64,000 nt of DNA, from NCBI GenBank assembly GCA_963669155.1, contig OZ022588.1, positions 3,665,843 to 3,729,842 of the forward strand, given 5' to 3'. The position numbers and the translations under genes are program-made. This DNA is from Arbacia lixula. Lineage: Eukaryota > Echinodermata > Echinoidea > Arbacioida > Arbaciidae. The notes beneath the pieces are model-generated. The model was not told where the DNA came from and did not search any database. It saw only the letters and a list, made by a program, of their open reading frames with translations. Shown piece by piece: positions 61,627 through 64,000 of this stretch; positions within the stretch are counted from its first letter, which is position 1, and each line of letters starts with the position of its first letter.

Positions 61627-61827
61627 CACATGATTGTGAGATGCCTGGAATCCCAACCAATGGGAATCGCCATGACTACGGCTCAAACCATGGGACAACA
61701 CGCTATGGAGAGTACCCGATGACAAAAGAAATGTACTTCACCTGCAATGAAAATTACCGCCGTATTGGCCCCGCAGTGATCACTTGTATTCTGGGGCAGT
61801 GGTCTCATCCCATCCCACAATGTGTCC
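61627..61827 (+). CDS. CCP/sushi domain exon 6' (CCP6), block B
   Basis: Counterpart of 37605, 201 nt, phase 1-1, with the same strong TTGCAG acceptor and GTAAGT donor. The four cysteines and GQW are kept. Four of the seven nucleotide differences from block A change the amino acid, in contrast to CCP3 where none do. The changed residues lie in the loop between the first two cysteines and around the second cysteine. Confidence 0.9.
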
Positions 61828-62491
61828 GTAAGTTTGTTCCTGTACATGAAACTCTCTGTTATTCTTGATATCTATCACCAAAGTGGCAAAACTACCAAGA
61901 TGCAGGTTCTAGGAGGTGGTAGAAATGCACTGTGGGAAAGCTCTTATGACTTGAGCACATCCAGAAAATTTCCTTGACAATTTTTTTCAGTTTTAATACG
62001 TTCTTTAGTGAGCCTGTGTATATGCAGGCTGGCTTTTTTTCTACTCAGACACTAGGCAGCACAACTCCCATACAATCTGCTGTTCGGACAATGCACTAGC
62101 AATAAATAAACTTCAAATACCTTAAAGGACATTATTAAGCCTCACCATTTTGGTTTCTGTAGTTCCATGGCAAATTCAAACAAACTTTTCTGGAATCTGC
62201 TGGTCTTGCAATTTATAGTGAAAATAATTCTGACTATTTTAGAAGTTCAAATTTACAATTCTTTGACCAGGTAGCCATAATATAAAGAACCTTGTTTGTG
62301 TGTTCTAACTTTCCCAGTCATTTTTTGTCTATATTCAAATTCAAATGTCTTGATACCAAACTGGGAAATATAATAGAAGTGTATTAAAAAATGATGTTAA
62401 TTAACTTCATTATGTCTATAGAATATGTTTTTAAGGCTCCATCAGTATGAAAAGCAATGAAAGTGATTCTTCGTGCTCTGTTTTATTTTAG

Positions 62492-62665
62492 CTGCAAGGT
62501 GTTCAGAACTCTCAACCCCAGCTAATGGAACTAAGCTGGGAGTAGGGACGGCCATAGGAGAATCTGTGTTGTTTGACTGCCTACCAGGTTTCCAGATTCA
62601 TGGGGAGATGATCCTGGATTGCCAAGAGAATGGGCAATGGTCACACCCCCTCCCCACCTGCCATG
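62492..62665 (+). CDS. CCP/sushi domain exon 7' (CCP7), block B
   Basis: Third copy of the CCP7 exon, 174 nt, phase 1-1, with one replacement (Asn for His after TPA) against the copy at 38482 and one silent change. Its GTAGGT donor at 62666 is followed by six further copies of the exon end plus donor within the 126-132-bp minisatellite. No further CCP exon is seen before the window ends. Confidence 0.92.
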
Positions 62666-63536
62666 GTAGGTCTCTTAGGAGAAGCATGTATTCTTGCAAG
62701 ACAGATGGAAACATCCAAACTGATTGCTTGAGACTTGGAAACTAGTCATGTGATTTAGGTGTGTGCCCCCCCCCCCCCCTCGTTACCTGCCATGGTAGGT
62801 CTCCAAAGAGAAGCTTGTTGTCTTGCAAGACGGATGAAAACATCCAAACTGATTGCTTGAGACTTGGAAACTAGTCATGTGATTTAAGCGTGTGCCCCCC
62901 CCCCCCTCGTCACCTGCCATGGTAGGTCTCCAAAGAGAAGTTTGCATTCTTGCAAGACGGATTGAAACATCCAAACTGATTGCTTGAGACTTGGAAACCA
63001 GTCATGTGATTTAGGTGTGTGCCCCCCCCCTCCTCGTTACCTGCCATGGTAGGTCTCCAAAGAGGAGTTTGCATTCTTGCAAGACGGATTGAAACATCCA
63101 AACTGATTGCTTGAGACTTGGAAACTAGTCATGTGATTTAGGTGTGTGCCCCCCCCCCCCCCCCCTCGTCACCTGCCATGGTAGGTCTCCAAAGAGAAGT
63201 TTGCATTCTTGCAAGACGGATTGAAACATCCAAACTGATTGCTTGAGACTTGGAAACCAGTCATGTGATTTAGGTGTGTGCCCCCCCCCCCTCCTCGTTA
63301 CCTGCCATGGTAGGTCTCCAAAGAGAAGTTTGCATTCTTGCAAGACGGATTGAAACATCCAAACTGATTGCTTGAGACTTGGAAACCAGTCATGTGATTT
63401 AGGTGTGCCCCCCCCCCCCCTCGTCACCTGCCATGGTAGGTCTCCAAAGAGGAGTTTGCATTCTTGCAAGACGGATTGAAACATCCAAACTGATTGCTTG
63501 AGACTTGGAAACCAGTCATGTGATTTAGGTGTGCCC
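62666..63536 (+). repeat. Donor-bearing minisatellite after CCP7', block B
   Basis: Seven units of 126-132 bp. Each repeats the last exon bases ACCTGCCATG and the donor GTAGGT (62795, 62922, 63049, 63181, 63310, 63436) after the true donor at 62666. A C-tract of 8-16 bases precedes each copy. Minus-strand frames here (63125-63568) are by-products of the repeat. Confidence 0.88.
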
Positions 63537-64000
63537 CCTGTTACACCCACAAATGTAATAACGCCCACAATTGTAATAACACTTTACCCACAAATGTAAT
63601 AATTTCACCCACAAATGTAATAATTTTGAACCACCCACAAATGTAATAATCACTTTACCCACAAATGTAATAATTTTTAGGGGATATTTTGTCGAATTTC
63701 TTCAAAACTGAAACCCTGTACTGATGCATCGGTATAGCGCGCAGTCTTTATTCCAGACCCAATTATAGGCCCGATCACCTTCTCTCTGTGGAAAAACGTG
63801 AGAATGGAGCCTAGTCTTTCATCCAGAACCGATTATTTAAAAAATAAGAGCGTTATCTTTTCTCCAGACCCAATTATTTCGTTTTTTCAATTCTTCAAAA
63901 CCAAGACCCCGTCATCTTATTCTTATGGAATAACATGAGAATCAAGCCTAGTCCTTCCTCCAGACCCGATTATTTCAAAAATTAGAGCGTAAATCTTTTC
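63537..64000 (+). mobile_element. Element with CCCACAAATGTAATAA repeats, block B, cut by window end
   Basis: Almost identical to 43556-44015 and at the same position after the CCP7 minisatellite. It continues beyond the window. Confidence 0.55.

Larger units (their letters stand above)
47415..64000 (+). repeat. Direct duplication, block B, cut by window end
   Basis: This is the second copy of the duplicated segment, continuing beyond the window. Private features are a 1.1-kb inverted-repeat insertion (47498-48624), a TTAA-flanked MITE (51669-52489), the truncated CCP4 exon, and the HINE-like insertion with 433-bp flanking repeats near 58.5-60.4 kb. Exon divergence from block A is a few percent. 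This is compatible with a recent tandem duplication or with two alleles of a highly heterozygous genome placed in tandem. Confidence 0.85.

Noticed and set aside
63125..63568. 147-codon minus-strand repeat protein (also 43310-43585)
   Set aside because: Produced by the 126-132-bp donor minisatellite and the C-tracts; the length follows the unit number.
1..64000. tRNA, rRNA or other structured RNA genes
   Set aside because: None recognised on either strand; the hairpins seen are transposon-like.

Overview
The window is eukaryotic: exons of 140-220 bp with GT/AG borders, long introns full of transposable elements, several minisatellites, and no operon-like packing. The repeat types suggest a marine invertebrate deuterostome, most likely an echinoderm such as a sea urchin. 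They are Helitron/HINE-like elements with about 150-bp tandem cores and GTCC-rich heads, a CR1/L2-type LINE, BEL/Pao remains, and TTAA-targeting MITEs. No taxon can be proven from the sequence alone.

The coding content is one plus-strand gene, or a tandem pair, of which only internal exons are visible. It encodes a secreted or membrane protein built from complement control protein (CCP/sushi) domains and an Ig-like domain. Exons at 14507 and 15625 (CCP1, CCP2) are followed by block A: CCP3 (22207), CCP4 (23531), CCP5 (24241), an Ig domain split over two exons (26301 and 32115), CCP6 (37605), CCP7 (38482) and a further copy of CCP7 (43023). Block B repeats the set: CCP3' (49812), a CCP4' lacking its first third (50344), CCP5' (50998), Ig' (52815 and 60476), CCP6' (61627) and CCP7' (62492). 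Every CCP exon is phase 1-1 and the Ig pair is 1-0/0-1, so all exons would join in frame in the order seen. No signal-peptide exon, stop exon or 3' end was recognised. The CCP-Ig-CCP order recalls hikaru genki-type proteins, but that is only a suggestion.

Region by region: 1-14 kb is repeat-rich DNA without a clear gene. It holds two long hairpins, five copies of a palindrome, a 6.3-kb inverted-repeat element (4411-10749) nested in a tandem-repeat element, a piggyBac-like MITE, a mariner-type MITE, a mariner transposase scrap and degenerate telomere-like repeats. The gene begins to be visible at 14.5 kb. Blocks A (about 18.06-44.34 kb) and B (about 47.4 kb to the window end) are a large direct duplication. 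Both carry the same LINE with the same solo LTR in the Ig intron, so those insertions predate the duplication. Other insertions are private to one block and have an empty site in the other. A BEL/Pao fragment, itself split by a MITE, lies at the A/B junction.

The most unusual feature is a set of minisatellites whose units contain splice sites. Before CCP4 the unit is a pyrimidine tract plus AG (10 extra acceptor-like copies in block A). After CCP7 the unit contains the last bases of the exon plus its GTAGGT donor (1, 2 and 6 extra donor-like copies at the three CCP7 copies). A 27-bp minisatellite, about 4.7 kb in A and 0.47 kb in B, fills the intron after the Ig domain. The A/B duplication may be real or may be two haplotypes placed in tandem by the assembler; the sequence alone cannot decide.
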